Assembly (NCBI GenBank): GCA_049520515.1
Contig: JBEKPS010000008.1
Coordinates: 124,001 to 188,000, forward strand
DNA length: 64,000 nt
From: JAFAMS01 sp049520515
GTDB taxonomy: Bacteria; Vulcanimicrobiota; Vulcanimicrobiia; Vulcanimicrobiales; Vulcanimicrobiaceae
Direction of reading: 5' to 3'
Positions 6,989 through 16,553 of this stretch are shown here, one piece after another. The translations under genes were made by a program, and so were the position numbers. Under the pieces are notes generated by a model. It was not told where the DNA came from, made no database searches, and worked only from the letters and a program-made list of their open reading frames with translations. The first letter of the stretch is position 1; each line of letters starts with the position of its first letter.

Positions 6989-9900
6989 GACTCAAACAGC
7001 TTAGAGTCTTCGGTTTCAAGACGTTTGCAGAACCGCTCAAGCTCGATTTCGAGCCGGGCATTACTGCCATCGTCGGTCCGAATGGTTCCGGAAAATCGAA
7101 TCTCGTCGACGCAATTCGCTGGGCGCTGGGCGAACAGAGCACGAAACAATTGCGCTCGAATCGTACCGACGACGTCATCTTCGCCGGCAATACGAAACGC
7201 AAGCCGCTCGGCATGGCCGAGGTTTCGCTCGTCTTCGATAACAGCGATCGCCATCTGCCGGTCGATTTCAACGAAGTCGAGATTTCTCGCCGCGCCTATC
7301 GGGCTGGCGAAATCGAATACTATCTCAACCGTTCCCACGTGCGGTTGCGTGACGTAATGGACGTGCTCATGGGCAGCGGACTGGGCCCGGGCTCGTATTC
7401 GATCGTTTCGCAAGGACACATCGACGAGATTCTCTCATCGAAGCCGACGGAACGGCGCGCGCTCTTCGAAGAGACGGCCGGCATCGCGCGCTTCCTGGCA
7501 CGCAAAAACGAAGCGCTGCGCAGGCTCGAACATACGGAAACCAATGCGATTCGCATTAGCGATTTGATCGCGGAGCTGGGGCGCCGCATTCCGGAGCTCG
7601 ACACGCAAGTGCGTCGCGCCAAACGCTTCCGTCGTCTCTCGACGCGGGTGCGCGATCTCGAGCTGCTCTCCTACATGCGCGCCAGCAAGAGCCGCCGTGA
7701 AGAACGCGATCGCGTCCGCAACGGACTTGGAAAACTCGACGAGCGTCAGGCTGGGGCCGCGGCGCGTGCCGCCGCCCTCGCCGCCGATCTCACGACGACT
7801 CGGACGTCCTTGTATCGTCACGAGCTTGCGCTCGAGGAACAGCGCGTCGGCGCGCAGGAAGCGCGCGCGAAGCTTGCCGATCTGCAGACTGCCCTCGCCG
7901 CGACGCACGCGCGCCGTGAAGCGCTCGAAGCGCAAAGCAGCGCATCCGTCGCCGACGAAGCGCGCGCGCAAACCGAACGCGGACAGCTCGAAGGGACCGT
8001 GCGCTCGCTATCGGAGCAAATTGCACCACTGATGGTACGCGTCGACGAAGAACGCGCGATCGAAGTCCGCATCACGGCGACACTTGCGCAAGCCCGTTCC
8101 GCACTGGATGCTGCCTTCAACGCCTTACGTGCATTCGAAACGGCGGCCGCCGAAAAACTCGCCAGCGAAGCCGAACGCCGTGCCACGATTTCGAGCGCCG
8201 ACCGTGAGATCACGCGTTTCGGCGACGAGCTCGGACGCCTGCGCGATATACGACGCAGCATCGAAAGCAATGTCACCTCCTCACGCGAGCGGTTTGCGAA
8301 CGGCGAGCGCGAGCTTGCGTCACTGGAGCGCGATCTTCAAGCGCGGGCGACTGCGATCGAGACGCTCGACGTGCAAGTGCAGACGGACGCGGATCGTCTG
8401 GACGCGCTGCAAAGTCAATTCACCGAATTGCACGGTGCCGTCGCCAGCGACGAAGCGCGTTTGCACACGATCGAAGAGCTCGAACATTCGCTCGAAGGTC
8501 ACGTTCCGGGGACGCGTGCCGTCATGGAAGCCTCTTCGCGTAGCGAGCTTCAGGGCGTGCGCGGCGTCGTCTCGCAGCTGCTACAGGTCGACGAACCTTA
8601 CGCGCAAGCACTGGATGCCGCGTTCGGGAACGGACTCTCGCACATCGTCGTCGAGACCGAAGCCGATGCGGAACGCGCGATCGCGCTGCTGACCGATCGG
8701 GAGCTGGGGCGCGCAACGTTCTTGCCGCTCGATGGTCTGCACGCACGCAAAGGACACGAGCTCGGCGCGCGAGCGGGACGCGACGGCGTCATCGGTTACG
8801 CACACACGCTCGTGCAAACGCAGCCGCAGTACGCGGGCATCGTAGCCTTTCTCGTGGGTAGAACGCTTGTCGTCGAGACGTTGGCAACCGCCCTCGCGCT
8901 CGTACGCGAGGAAAATTTCCGCGATGCCATCGTGACGCTGGCGGGCGAGCGCATCGAAGACGGCGGCGCGATCACCGGTGGTAGATTCACGCGCGAGCGC
9001 TCGATCCTCGCGCGCGCCGCGCAAGCCGAAACACTGCGCAGAACGCTCCCGCAGCAGCGCGCGCGACTCGAATCGCTGGAACGCGAGATCGACGAAACGA
9101 CCGCAGCTGCCGAAGCCAACGTCGATCGCCGCGAAGCGGCGCGCAAAGCGCACGGCGATATGTTGGTTGCCGTCACCGATGCTCGGACGCGTCTCGAAGC
9201 ACTGAGTGCGGAAATCGAACGGCTCGACGGCGAGATCACCGCTGAAGCTGCGCGCGAAACCGGCGTGCAAGAACAGATCGACCAAGTCCGTGCGCGCAAG
9301 ACCGCGATCGAGCGTACCCTCGAGGCGGCCGGCGGACTCGATGAGCCTGCCGAACGCAAACGTCTCGAAACCGAGCTCGAACGCGCACGCGAACATGTGA
9401 CGCGCAACGAGGCCGAGCAACAACAAGCCGCCGCGACGCTGTCGCGAGCGCGCGAAGAAGCCTCAACCGCTCAGGCCGAGCGTGACGCCGCGCAGGCTCG
9501 CCTCGCAATGCTCGATCAAAATGCGCAGCGCGCTGCCGACGCGCGTTCTTCGACGGCACGCGATATCACCTCGCTGGTCGAGCAGCAGGGCTCGCAAGAG
9601 CGCGAGGTGGTAGCCCTCGAGCGTGCGGTCCAGGGTGCCGATGGCGCATTTGCAAACGCGCGGACCGAGCGCGAGCGTCTTTCTGATCGCGCAACGGTCC
9701 TCGACGGCGAGCAACGCGGCGCCGAGAGCGAAGAACGCGAGATCGCGGCGCAAGGTGAAGAGGCGCGGACGCGTCTTGCACAGATCGACGCCGAGCTCGG
9801 GATGCTGACCGCGCAGTTCGCGCAAAATCCCGCGACCGAAGACGAGCTACTCGATGTCGAATCGCGCTACACGCAGGACTCCGATGAGATACTCGAAGAG

Positions 9901-10581
9901 CTTCCGCGCTTGCGTGAAGAGCTGGCGCGTCTCTCAGCCAACGTGAACTTGAACGCCGAGTCGGAGCGCGAAGAGCTGACGCAGCGTGAGACGTTCCTAC
10001 GCGAGCAGATGGACGATCTGGCGCGTGCTCGCGAAACGCTGCTTGCCACGATTCGTGAGATCGAGACCTCGACCCAGGCCGAGTTCAACGCAACATTCGA
10101 AAAGGTTGCCGCCGCATTCGCGGAGATGTTCAAGCGCCTCTTCCCGGGGGGCGAAGCGCGCATGTGGCAGACCGATCCCGAAAAGCTTTCCGAGAGCGGG
10201 ATCGAGATCTCAGTCCAGCCGCCGGGCAAGAAGATGACGCCGTTGCAGTCACTCTCGGGCGGCGAACGGGCCATGACGGCGGTTGCGCTGATCTTTGCAC
10301 TGATCGCAACGCGCCCCTCACCGTTCTATCTGCTCGACGAGGTTGATGCCGCGCTCGACGAGATGAACGTCGATCGCTTCTCGGCGATGGTTCGCGACGT
10401 CGCGAAGGATGCGCAAATCGTTATCGTCACGCACAACAAGCGCACGATGGATCTGGCGGAGCGCCTTTACGGCGTCACGATGGCCGAGCCGGGCATCAGC
10501 TCGATCGTCTCCGTCGCACTCGACGAAGCCGCGTCGGGCGAACGACTCCCGGCGGCACGCCGGGAGAGTGCGATTGCGTGA
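6985..10581 (+). CDS. smc: chromosome partition ATPase SMC
   Basis: Structural-maintenance-of-chromosomes protein of 1198 residues, full length. The N-terminal ATPase half has Walker A GPNGSGKSN near residue 32 and the Q-loop region (VSQGHIDEIL). Two long alanine/glutamate/arginine-rich coiled coils flank a hinge around residues 505-650 (starts EGHVPGTRAV, contains GVRGVVSQLL). The C-terminal half has the ABC signature LSGGERAMTA near residue 1090 and Walker B YLLDEVDAALDE. It should condense and segregate the chromosome with ScpA and ScpB, not seen here. Start GTG 6985 overlaps the rnc stop. The coiled coils generate long antisense open frames that are not genes. Confidence 0.96.
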   Translation: MRLKQLRVFGFKTFAEPLKLDFEPGITAIVGPNGSGKSNLVDAIRWALGEQSTKQLRSNRTDDVIFAGNTKRKPLGMAEVSLVFDNSDRHLPVDFNEVEISRRAYRAGEIEYYLNRSHVRLRDVMDVLMGSGLGPGSYSIVSQGHIDEILSSKPTERRALFEETAGIARFLARKNEALRRLEHTETNAIRISDLIAELGRRIPELDTQVRRAKRFRRLSTRVRDLELLSYMRASKSRREERDRVRNGLGKLDERQAGAAARAAALAADLTTTRTSLYRHELALEEQRVGAQEARAKLADLQTALAATHARREALEAQSSASVADEARAQTERGQLEGTVRSLSEQIAPLMVRVDEERAIEVRITATLAQARSALDAAFNALRAFETAAAEKLASEAERRATISSADREITRFGDELGRLRDIRRSIESNVTSSRERFANGERELASLERDLQARATAIETLDVQVQTDADRLDALQSQFTELHGAVASDEARLHTIEELEHSLEGHVPGTRAVMEASSRSELQGVRGVVSQLLQVDEPYAQALDAAFGNGLSHIVVETEADAERAIALLTDRELGRATFLPLDGLHARKGHELGARAGRDGVIGYAHTLVQTQPQYAGIVAFLVGRTLVVETLATALALVREENFRDAIVTLAGERIEDGGAITGGRFTRERSILARAAQAETLRRTLPQQRARLESLEREIDETTAAAEANVDRREAARKAHGDMLVAVTDARTRLEALSAEIERLDGEITAEAARETGVQEQIDQVRARKTAIERTLEAAGGLDEPAERKRLETELERAREHVTRNEAEQQQAAATLSRAREEASTAQAERDAAQARLAMLDQNAQRAADARSSTARDITSLVEQQGSQEREVVALERAVQGADGAFANARTERERLSDRATVLDGEQRGAESEEREIAAQGEEARTRLAQIDAELGMLTAQFAQNPATEDELLDVESRYTQDSDEILEELPRLREELARLSANVNLNAESEREELTQRETFLREQMDDLARARETLLATIREIETSTQAEFNATFEKVAAAFAEMFKRLFPGGEARMWQTDPEKLSESGIEISVQPPGKKMTPLQSLSGGERAMTAVALIFALIATRPSPFYLLDEVDAALDEMNVDRFSAMVRDVAKDAQIVIVTHNKRTMDLAERLYGVTMAEPGISSIVSVALDEAASGERLPAARRESAIA

Positions 10582-12127
10582 TCGCCCGGTGCGAGGTGGA
10601 GCACTTTTCTCGGTCTACGACCGCGCCGGCGCCGCGGAGCTTGCCCGCGCACTAGCCGCTGCCGGCGTTCCGATCTATGCGACGGGCGGAACGCGCGCCC
10701 ACTTGATCGAGAACGGCATCGATGCGAGCGACGTCGGTGAGATGACGGGTTTTCCGTCGTTGTTCGACGGCCGCGTCAAGACGCTGCACCCGAAAGTCTT
10801 CGGTGCGATTCTCTCCGACCGCCGTAATCCCAAGCACAACGAGGAAGCCGCGCGCTTCGAGATTCCGCAGCTCGACTACGTTATCGTCAATCTCTATCCG
10901 TTTGAAAAAACGGTTGCACGTTCGGGCGCGTTGCTCGAAGAAGCTCTCGAACAGATCGATATCGGGGGCGTTGCGCTGATTCGCGCCGCTGCCAAGAATT
11001 TCGAGAACGTCACGGTGCTCTGCGATCCGTCGCAGTATCGAGAAGTAGCCGCGGCGTTGCCGGACGGCGTCGATTCGACGGCGCGCAAGCGGCTTGCGAC
11101 GCGGGCCTTCGAACGCACCGCCGAATACGATTCCGCAATCGCGCGCTATATGGAAGCCGGTTTGATTGCACGAGAACTTCCAGGGTCGCTAGCGCTGACG
11201 GTCCCGCTCGCGCAACCGCTGCGGTACGGTGAGAATCCGCAAGATCGCGCGGCGTTTTATCTGGCGCGCGAGGGGACGCTCCCCGAGCAACTGCACGGCA
11301 AAGAGCTCTCCTACAACAATTTGCTCGATCTCGACGCGTGCTTGCGCTTATTGGCGCGCGCGCCCACCAGCGCTTCGCCGCCCTTGCATCGCGTCGCTAT
11401 CGTCAAGCACACGATCCCGTGCGGCGTCAGCGAGCACGAGAGCGTCGCGGAGGCGATCCGTCGTGCCCTGGATACCGATCCGGTGTCGGCATATGGGGGT
11501 ATCATCGCCAGCGATGGGACGATCGATGCGGCCGGCGCCGATGCGCTCGGCGAGTTCTTTTTAGAAATCGTGGCTGCGCCGGATTTCGAGCCCGCGGCGC
11601 TCGAAGCGCTGCGCCGCAAGAAGAATCTGCGCGTAATGCGCTACGCGAAGACGTTACCGGATAAACTGATGGCCGAGCTGCAAGTCCGTAGCGCCCTGGG
11701 CGGTGTTCTTGCGGAGGATCGCGATCCAAAGGCCGTCCCCGAGAAATGGGAAGTCGTCAGCAAACGTCAGCCGACGAGCGAGGAATGGCTCGACCTTGCA
11801 TTTGCGTGGGACATCGTGCGGCACGTCAAGAGCAACGGGATCGTTATCGTTCGCGATCGCAACGCACGTGGAATTTGCGCCGGTCAAACAAATCGCGTGA
11901 GCGCCGTGAAGATCGCGGCGCATCGCGCCGAGGAGAACGCACGCGGAGCAGCCTGCGCGAGCGACGGATACTTTCCATTTCCCGACGGATTGCTCGCGGC
12001 CGCCGATGCCGGTTGTACGGCGGTGATCGCACCGGGCGGATCGATTCGCGATAATCTCGTCATCGAAGCCGCCGATGCGCGCGGCATCGCGCTCGTGTTC
12101 TCGAACTACCGGTACTTCTTGCACTAA
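10574..12127 (+). CDS. purH: bifunctional AICAR transformylase / IMP cyclohydrolase
   Basis: Catalyses the last two steps of de novo IMP synthesis. The N-terminal MGS-like cyclohydrolase domain shows FSVYDRAG, GGTRAHLIE and DGRVKTLHPKVFG. The transformylase domain shows RYGENPQD, KELSYNNLLDLD, the catalytic Lys-His pair in VKHTIPCG, and SDGYFPFPDG...APGGSIRD near the end. About 517 residues, close to the usual 510-530. The start is uncertain: TTG 10574 has GGGAG 7 nt upstream and overlaps smc by 8 nt; GTG 10589 is the alternative. The TAA overlaps the next ATG (TAATG). Confidence 0.93.
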   Translation: MRDRPVRGGALFSVYDRAGAAELARALAAAGVPIYATGGTRAHLIENGIDASDVGEMTGFPSLFDGRVKTLHPKVFGAILSDRRNPKHNEEAARFEIPQLDYVIVNLYPFEKTVARSGALLEEALEQIDIGGVALIRAAAKNFENVTVLCDPSQYREVAAALPDGVDSTARKRLATRAFERTAEYDSAIARYMEAGLIARELPGSLALTVPLAQPLRYGENPQDRAAFYLAREGTLPEQLHGKELSYNNLLDLDACLRLLARAPTSASPPLHRVAIVKHTIPCGVSEHESVAEAIRRALDTDPVSAYGGIIASDGTIDAAGADALGEFFLEIVAAPDFEPAALEALRRKKNLRVMRYAKTLPDKLMAELQVRSALGGVLAEDRDPKAVPEKWEVVSKRQPTSEEWLDLAFAWDIVRHVKSNGIVIVRDRNARGICAGQTNRVSAVKIAAHRAEENARGAACASDGYFPFPDGLLAAADAGCTAVIAPGGSIRDNLVIEAADARGIALVFSNYRYFLH

Positions 12128-12402
12128 TGCGCTTTGCGGCGTTTATCGTGCGATTTCTCGTCTACAGCCTGGTGCTATGGGCAGCCTACGCAATCGCGCA
12201 GACGCAGTGGACGAACAACGACCTCGATCTCAACGAGACATTTACGGGATTGCACTCGCTGGGCGTTTCGATTCTCACGATTGCGCCGTTTGTGCTGGCA
12301 ATCGTTGCGATCGTTGCTCGGCCGCTGGCGCTTTTCGTGCTGTTCTACCTGGTCGGCGTGGTCTTGACCGCGCCGTTCGCATTGGCAAGGTTTGGGGGCT
12401 AG
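12127..12402 (+). CDS. small three-helix membrane protein of unknown function
   Basis: 91 residues with three likely membrane helices: about residues 5-23 (FIVRFLVYSLVLWAAYAIA), 48-66 and 68-86. A short polar loop (TNNDLDLNET) separates helices 1 and 2. I recognise no family. The ATG overlaps the purH stop by one base, so it is probably translated with purH. Just past its stop, 12391-12411 can form a GC hairpin, but no T-run follows, so I do not call a terminator. Confidence 0.7.
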   Translation: MRFAAFIVRFLVYSLVLWAAYAIAQTQWTNNDLDLNETFTGLHSLGVSILTIAPFVLAIVAIVARPLALFVLFYLVGVVLTAPFALARFGG

Positions 12403-12420
12403 GCCCCGAAACCGCGGCGC

Positions 12421-12801
12421 ATGGCTCGTTATCTACACACCTCGATCTTCGTAAACGATATGGCTCAATCGATCGACTTCTACACGAAGAAGCTCGGATT
12501 AAAGCTGCTTGACGGTCCGGTTCACTATCCGGGCAACGCGGACATGGCGTTTGTCGGTGATAGCTGGGATGCATACATCGAGCTCGTCTACGATCTCGAA
12601 GACCATCCGCCTTATGAAGTCGGAAATCGTTACGAGCATTTGGCGCTCGAAGTCCCAGACGTGCCGGCCATGATCGAGCGCTTGCGCGGTACCGGCGTGC
12701 GCATCATCAAGGAACCAAAGCGGTCTCCGAGTGGGACGCGCACGATTGCATTCGTCGAAGACCCGAACGGAATTCCGGTCGAGCTTTTGGAGCCTCGCTA
12801 A
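12421..12801 (+). CDS. VOC-fold protein, lactoylglutathione-lyase-like
   Basis: 126-residue vicinal-oxygen-chelate protein resembling glyoxalase I, which converts the hemithioacetal of methylglyoxal and a thiol. Two beta-alpha-beta-beta-beta modules are visible, with metal-ligand candidates His (YLHTSIFV), Glu (AYIELVYD), His (RYEHLALEV) and Glu (IPVELLEPR), the full four-residue set of glyoxalase I. The segment DFYTKKLGLKLL is typical. The thiol cofactor and true substrate cannot be told. Its 3' end carries the probable Shine-Dalgarno TTGGAG for hisS, whose start overlaps its stop. Confidence 0.85.
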   Translation: MARYLHTSIFVNDMAQSIDFYTKKLGLKLLDGPVHYPGNADMAFVGDSWDAYIELVYDLEDHPPYEVGNRYEHLALEVPDVPAMIERLRGTGVRIIKEPKRSPSGTRTIAFVEDPNGIPVELLEPR

Positions 12802-14078
12802 TCGAGATCGCGGCCCCGCGCGGAACGCAGGACATTTATCCGCCCGAGAGTCGCCGGTGGGAAGCGTTCGAATCGGCGGCGCGCGAGCTTGCAGCGCGAT
12901 TCGGTTACGGCGAGATTCGAACGCCCATGTTCGAATCTACTGAGCTGTTCGTGCGCGGTGTCGGCGATACGACGGACATCGTTGAAAAAGAGATGTACAC
13001 GTTCGAAGACAAGGGCGGACGTTCTATGACGCTGCGCCCGGAGTGGACGGCGCCGACTGTGCGCGCCGTCTTGCAGCACAAATTGCTCGTGCAAGGACCG
13101 CTGCGTTTGTTCTATATCGGACCTTTCTTCCGGTACGAGCGTCCGCAAGCCGGCCGTTACCGGCAAGCCAATCAATTTGGCGTCGAGTGCTTCGGCTTTC
13201 CCGGTGCCGAAGCCGACGTCGAGGTCATGCAGCTCGCGATGCTGCTCTTGCGGCGCTACCGGATGGCGGATGCGACGCTTCGGATCAACTCGATAGGTGA
13301 TGCCGTCTGCCGTCCGCACTACCGCGAAGCACTGCTTGAATATTTTCGTCCCTTTGCCGGGCAGCTCTCGGCCGATTCACGCGCACGTCTCGAACGCAAT
13401 CCCATGCGCATTCTCGATAGCAAAGATCCCGAAGATCAACGTCTCATCCAGAACGCGCCGACATTCTTGGATCGGCTGTGCGACGCGTGCGAGGAACACT
13501 TCGCCGAAGTCCGCTCGTATTTGGATGCGCTCGGTTTGCCGTACGTCGTCGATCCGCGCATCGTGCGTGGCTTCGACTACTACACGCGCACGGTGTTTGA
13601 GATCGTCGCGCCGTCGCTTGGCGCGCAGAATGCAGTCTGCGGTGGCGGCCGGTATGACGGGCTCGTCGAGTCGCTGGGTGGTCCGCCGACGCCGGCAGTC
13701 GGATTCGGCATGGGCGAGGAACGCTTCCTTATGGTGGCGCGTGCACACGAGGCGGAACAGCCGCGTGAGGGGCTTCAGGCAATTGCGCTGGGCGATGCGG
13801 CACGCGCGTGGCTCTTGCCGGTGGTCGGTGCATTGCGCTCGCGTACCGATACGGGCCCCGTACACATGGATTTTGCGACGCGCCGAATTGCCGCGCAGTT
13901 CAAGATCGCCGATCGAAATAACGCGCGCTGGGCGCTCATCGTCGGTGACGACGAGCTTGCTTCCGGCAGCATCGTCGTTCGCGATCTCAATGCACGCAGC
14001 GAGCAGAAACTCGATGTCGGCATCGGCGGCGAAGCCGCCGCTGTAGCCGCCCAAATATTGGCGGCGGTGGCGCAATGA
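12801..14078 (+). CDS. hisS: histidyl-tRNA synthetase, apparent ATC start codon
   Basis: Class II synthetase of 425 residues that charges tRNA-His. The N-terminus reads (M)EIAAPRGTQDIYPPE as in the family, motif 2 is in FYIGPFFRYERPQAGRYRQANQFG, HisA motifs are in RGFDYYTRTVFE and GGGRYDGL, and a C-terminal anticodon-binding domain follows. The conserved N-terminus has no in-frame ATG, GTG or TTG before an ATG at 12927, which would delete 42 residues of the fold. An ATC at 12801 sits in a TAATC overlap with the upstream stop, exactly where TAATG occurs at other junctions here, and TTGGAG lies 8 nt before it. The end overlaps the accB ATG. Confidence 0.9.
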   Translation: MEIAAPRGTQDIYPPESRRWEAFESAARELAARFGYGEIRTPMFESTELFVRGVGDTTDIVEKEMYTFEDKGGRSMTLRPEWTAPTVRAVLQHKLLVQGPLRLFYIGPFFRYERPQAGRYRQANQFGVECFGFPGAEADVEVMQLAMLLLRRYRMADATLRINSIGDAVCRPHYREALLEYFRPFAGQLSADSRARLERNPMRILDSKDPEDQRLIQNAPTFLDRLCDACEEHFAEVRSYLDALGLPYVVDPRIVRGFDYYTRTVFEIVAPSLGAQNAVCGGGRYDGLVESLGGPPTPAVGFGMGEERFLMVARAHEAEQPREGLQAIALGDAARAWLLPVVGALRSRTDTGPVHMDFATRRIAAQFKIADRNNARWALIVGDDELASGSIVVRDLNARSEQKLDVGIGGEAAAVAAQILAAVAQ

Positions 14079-14512
14079 CCGAATCTAGCAAAGATATCGA
14101 AGCGCTGGCGGCGATTGCGCGCGAGTTCGATCTCGACGCGGTACGCGTGCGTATCGGCGAGCGCGAGATCGAGATTGTTCGGCGTCGTCCTCGTCCGATT
14201 GCGGCAGCTCCCGCATATCCGGGTGCAGGCGCTACCGCGCCGGCTGCGGGCGGTGGGCCCACTGCTTCGGTCCACACCAAGAAGGTTACGGCGCCGCTCG
14301 TGGGCGTGTTCTATCGCTCGGCCGCGCCGGGAGAAGAACCGTTCGTGAACGTCGGCGATCGCGTCGAAGTCGGCGACACGGTGTGTACGCTCGAAGCGAT
14401 GAAGATCTTCAATGAAATCACAAGTGATTTTGCTGGAACGATCGCTCGCGTCGTTCCCGAGAACGGAGAGCTCGTCGCGCTAGGAGACGATTTATTTTGG
14501 ATCGATCCATGA
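14075..14512 (+). CDS. accB: biotin carboxyl carrier protein of acetyl-CoA carboxylase
   Basis: 145-residue BCCP that carries biotin between the biotin carboxylase and carboxyltransferase components during malonyl-CoA formation. The N-terminal part is a short helical region, residues about 50-68 form an Ala/Pro/Gly-rich linker, and the C-terminal biotinyl domain has the acceptor lysine in LEAMKIFNEI preceded by the thumb-type segment GVFYRSAAPGEEPFVNVGD. ATG overlaps the hisS stop (ATGA). accC is not adjacent, unlike in many genomes. Confidence 0.93.
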   Translation: MTESSKDIEALAAIAREFDLDAVRVRIGEREIEIVRRRPRPIAAAPAYPGAGATAPAAGGGPTASVHTKKVTAPLVGVFYRSAAPGEEPFVNVGDRVEVGDTVCTLEAMKIFNEITSDFAGTIARVVPENGELVALGDDLFWIDP

Positions 14513-15090
14513 TGACGGAGCGGCGCGACTTTCGCACGCTGCTGAACGATCGTCTCGGTCTGCTCGAGGCTCCGCACTATCAGGGCCAGGTCGAAGCGAT
14601 CGCACAGGCGCTCATTACTGCATTTCGCAGCGGCAAAAAAGTTCTGTGGTTCGGAAACGGCGGCAGCGCGGCCGATGCGCAACATCTTGCAGCCGAGTTC
14701 AGCGGTCGCTTTTTGCGCGAACGTCCGGGCTATCCGTCCGAAGCGCTCTCGTCAAACCCGTCGGCGGTAACGGCAATTTCGAACGACTTCGGATACGAGA
14801 ACGTGTTCGCGCGGCAAGTCGAAGCATTTGCGCAGCCGGGCGACGTCGTCGTGGGCATCACGACGAGCGGCAATTCACGTAACGTCGTGTACGGACTCGA
14901 TGCCGCCAAGCGGCGTGGCGCCCTTGCAGTCGCATTTACCGGCAATGGAGGCGGTAAAGTCGCGGACATCGCCGATTTGATCTTGATGGGCCCCGACGGC
15001 TATTCCGCAATCGTCCAAGAAGTTCACATCACGATGGGTCACATCATGTGCGACCTCGTCGATCAAGCGCTTTCACATGGCATCGGCTGA
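14509..15090 (+). CDS. gmhA: sedoheptulose-7-phosphate isomerase
   Basis: SIS-domain isomerase (193 residues) that makes D-glycero-D-manno-heptose 7-phosphate, the first step towards the LPS inner-core heptose. Recognisable segments are FGNGGSAADAQHLAAEFSGRF, GITTSGNSRNV and the late metal-site EVHITMGHIMCDLVD. ATGATG at the accB stop offers two adjacent starts; the first overlaps as ATGA. It overlaps rfaE1 by 14 nt, forming a heptose unit gmhA-rfaE1-rfaE2. A GmhB phosphatase is not seen in the window. Confidence 0.93.
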   Translation: MMTERRDFRTLLNDRLGLLEAPHYQGQVEAIAQALITAFRSGKKVLWFGNGGSAADAQHLAAEFSGRFLRERPGYPSEALSSNPSAVTAISNDFGYENVFARQVEAFAQPGDVVVGITTSGNSRNVVYGLDAAKRRGALAVAFTGNGGGKVADIADLILMGPDGYSAIVQEVHITMGHIMCDLVDQALSHGIG

Positions 15091-16066
15091 ACCACTCGCG
15101 CCCCCGAGTGCGCGAGAACTTTTTGCGCGCATGCGGGGCAAACGTATTCTCGTCGTCGGCGATCTGATGATCGACGAATGGATTTGGGGTGACGTCTCCC
15201 GCATTTCACCCGAAGCACCGGTTCCGGTCGTCAAGGTCGGGCGACACACGTTCACGCTCGGTGGCGCCGGCAACGTTGCGAACAACTTGCGCGCGCTTGG
15301 AGCCGCGGTCGCCTTCGTCGGTGTAGTCGGCGACGACGGTGAAGGCACGCGTGCGAAAGAAATGCTCGGCGAGCTGGGCGTCGATGCGAGCGGCGTGCTG
15401 GAAGTCCCCGAACGCACGACGACGCGCAAAACCCGGATCGTCGCACACAATCAACAAGTCGTCCGAGCTGATTGGGAGACGACCGTCTTATTGCCGAGCG
15501 CCGAGAGCGCCCGCGTCGTCGAACAAGTCCGTAAACGCGTCGGCGGAGTTGACGCGGTCGTGCTCTCCGACTACGCGAAAGGGTTGTTTTCAAGGGCAAT
15601 CGTCGAGGCGGCGCTTGGCGCGCCAGTCGTCGTTGCAGATCCGAAGCCTGTGAACATCGATCTGTTCGCCGGCGTGACATGCGTCGCACCGAACTCGGCG
15701 GAAGCAGCGCAGATCACGTCGATCCCCCCGGATTCCGCGTCCGGCCTCGAACGCGCCGCCCGCGATTTGCTCAAGCGCTTGAGCTGCAGGTACGTGCTGG
15801 TCACGCAAGGCGAACACGGGATGACGCTCTACGGACGCGACGGCGAACATCTCACCGTTCCGGCAGCGGCCCGAACCGTTTACGACGTGAGCGGCGCCGG
15901 TGACACGGTCGTCGCCGTTCTGAGCGCCGCGCTCGCTGCCGGTGTTCCGATTCATTCGGCGATGCAGCTGGCAAATTTCGCGGCCGGCGTCGTCGTCGAA
16001 AAGCTCGGGACTGCGACCGCCTCACCCGATGAAGTTGTCGCACTGCTCGAAGCCAGCGAACGGTGA
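15077..16066 (+). CDS. rfaE1: heptose-7-phosphate kinase (HldE kinase-domain protein)
   Basis: PfkB-family sugar kinase (329 residues) that phosphorylates D-glycero-D-manno-heptose 7-phosphate at C1. Features are GDLMIDEWIWGDVSRISPEAPVP, GGAGNVANNLRALG and the anion-hole/catalytic segment VYDVSGAGDTVVA with its Asp. In E. coli this is the N-terminal half of HldE; here the adenylyltransferase is a separate gene directly downstream (GTGA overlap). Confidence 0.92.
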   Translation: MASAEPLAPPSARELFARMRGKRILVVGDLMIDEWIWGDVSRISPEAPVPVVKVGRHTFTLGGAGNVANNLRALGAAVAFVGVVGDDGEGTRAKEMLGELGVDASGVLEVPERTTTRKTRIVAHNQQVVRADWETTVLLPSAESARVVEQVRKRVGGVDAVVLSDYAKGLFSRAIVEAALGAPVVVADPKPVNIDLFAGVTCVAPNSAEAAQITSIPPDSASGLERAARDLLKRLSCRYVLVTQGEHGMTLYGRDGEHLTVPAAARTVYDVSGAGDTVVAVLSAALAAGVPIHSAMQLANFAAGVVVEKLGTATASPDEVVALLEASER

Positions 16067-16551
16067 GCGAGGATTCTCGGATTCTCACGCTGGATGCGGC
16101 GGCCGCCTGGCGCAACATGCAACGCGAGAATAAACGCGTTGTCGTCTTCACGAACGGCGTCTTTGATTTGATTCACGCCGGCCACGTCGAGTATCTCGAA
16201 TGGGCGCGCCAACAGGGCGACGTGCTGATTGTCGGCGTCAATTCCGACGACTCGACCCGCCGGCTCAAGGGACCCACGCGTCCGTTTGTCCCGTTCGACG
16301 ATCGCGCGCACGTGATCGCGGGTCTGCGCTGCGTCGACGCGGTCGTCGGTTTTGGCGAGCTGACGCCGGAGACGATTCTCGAGCGTTTGCGTCCCGACGT
16401 CCACGTCAAGAGCGCGCAGTACCGGATCGAAGATCTACCCGAGCGGATCGTGATCGAACAATTCGGTGGACGTATCGTTCTGGCGCCGCATGCTGCCGGG
16501 AAGAGCACGACCGATCTCGCCGCACGAATCATCGACCGCCAAGGCGGATAA
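16063..16551 (+). CDS. rfaE2: heptose-1-phosphate nucleotidyltransferase (HldE C-domain protein)
   Basis: 162-residue cytidylyltransferase-fold enzyme that activates heptose 1-phosphate with ATP to the ADP-heptose donor. The HxGH motif is in TNGVFDLIHAGHVEYL, the second site in GKSTTDLAARII. The usual VKGGDY is written VKSAQY, a small deviation. Start GTG overlaps the rfaE1 stop. Three nt separate it from the LpxB-like gene. Confidence 0.9.
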   Translation: MSEDSRILTLDAAAAWRNMQRENKRVVVFTNGVFDLIHAGHVEYLEWARQQGDVLIVGVNSDDSTRRLKGPTRPFVPFDDRAHVIAGLRCVDAVVGFGELTPETILERLRPDVHVKSAQYRIEDLPERIVIEQFGGRIVLAPHAAGKSTTDLAARIIDRQGG

Positions 16552-16553
16552 CC

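Noticed and set aside
8581..9426. 281-residue open frame antisense to smc
   Set aside because: Lies in the SMC hinge and coiled-coil region; shadow of biased codons.
12391..12411. GC-rich inverted repeat after the small membrane gene as a terminator
   Set aside because: No following T-run, and the VOC gene starts 10 nt later.
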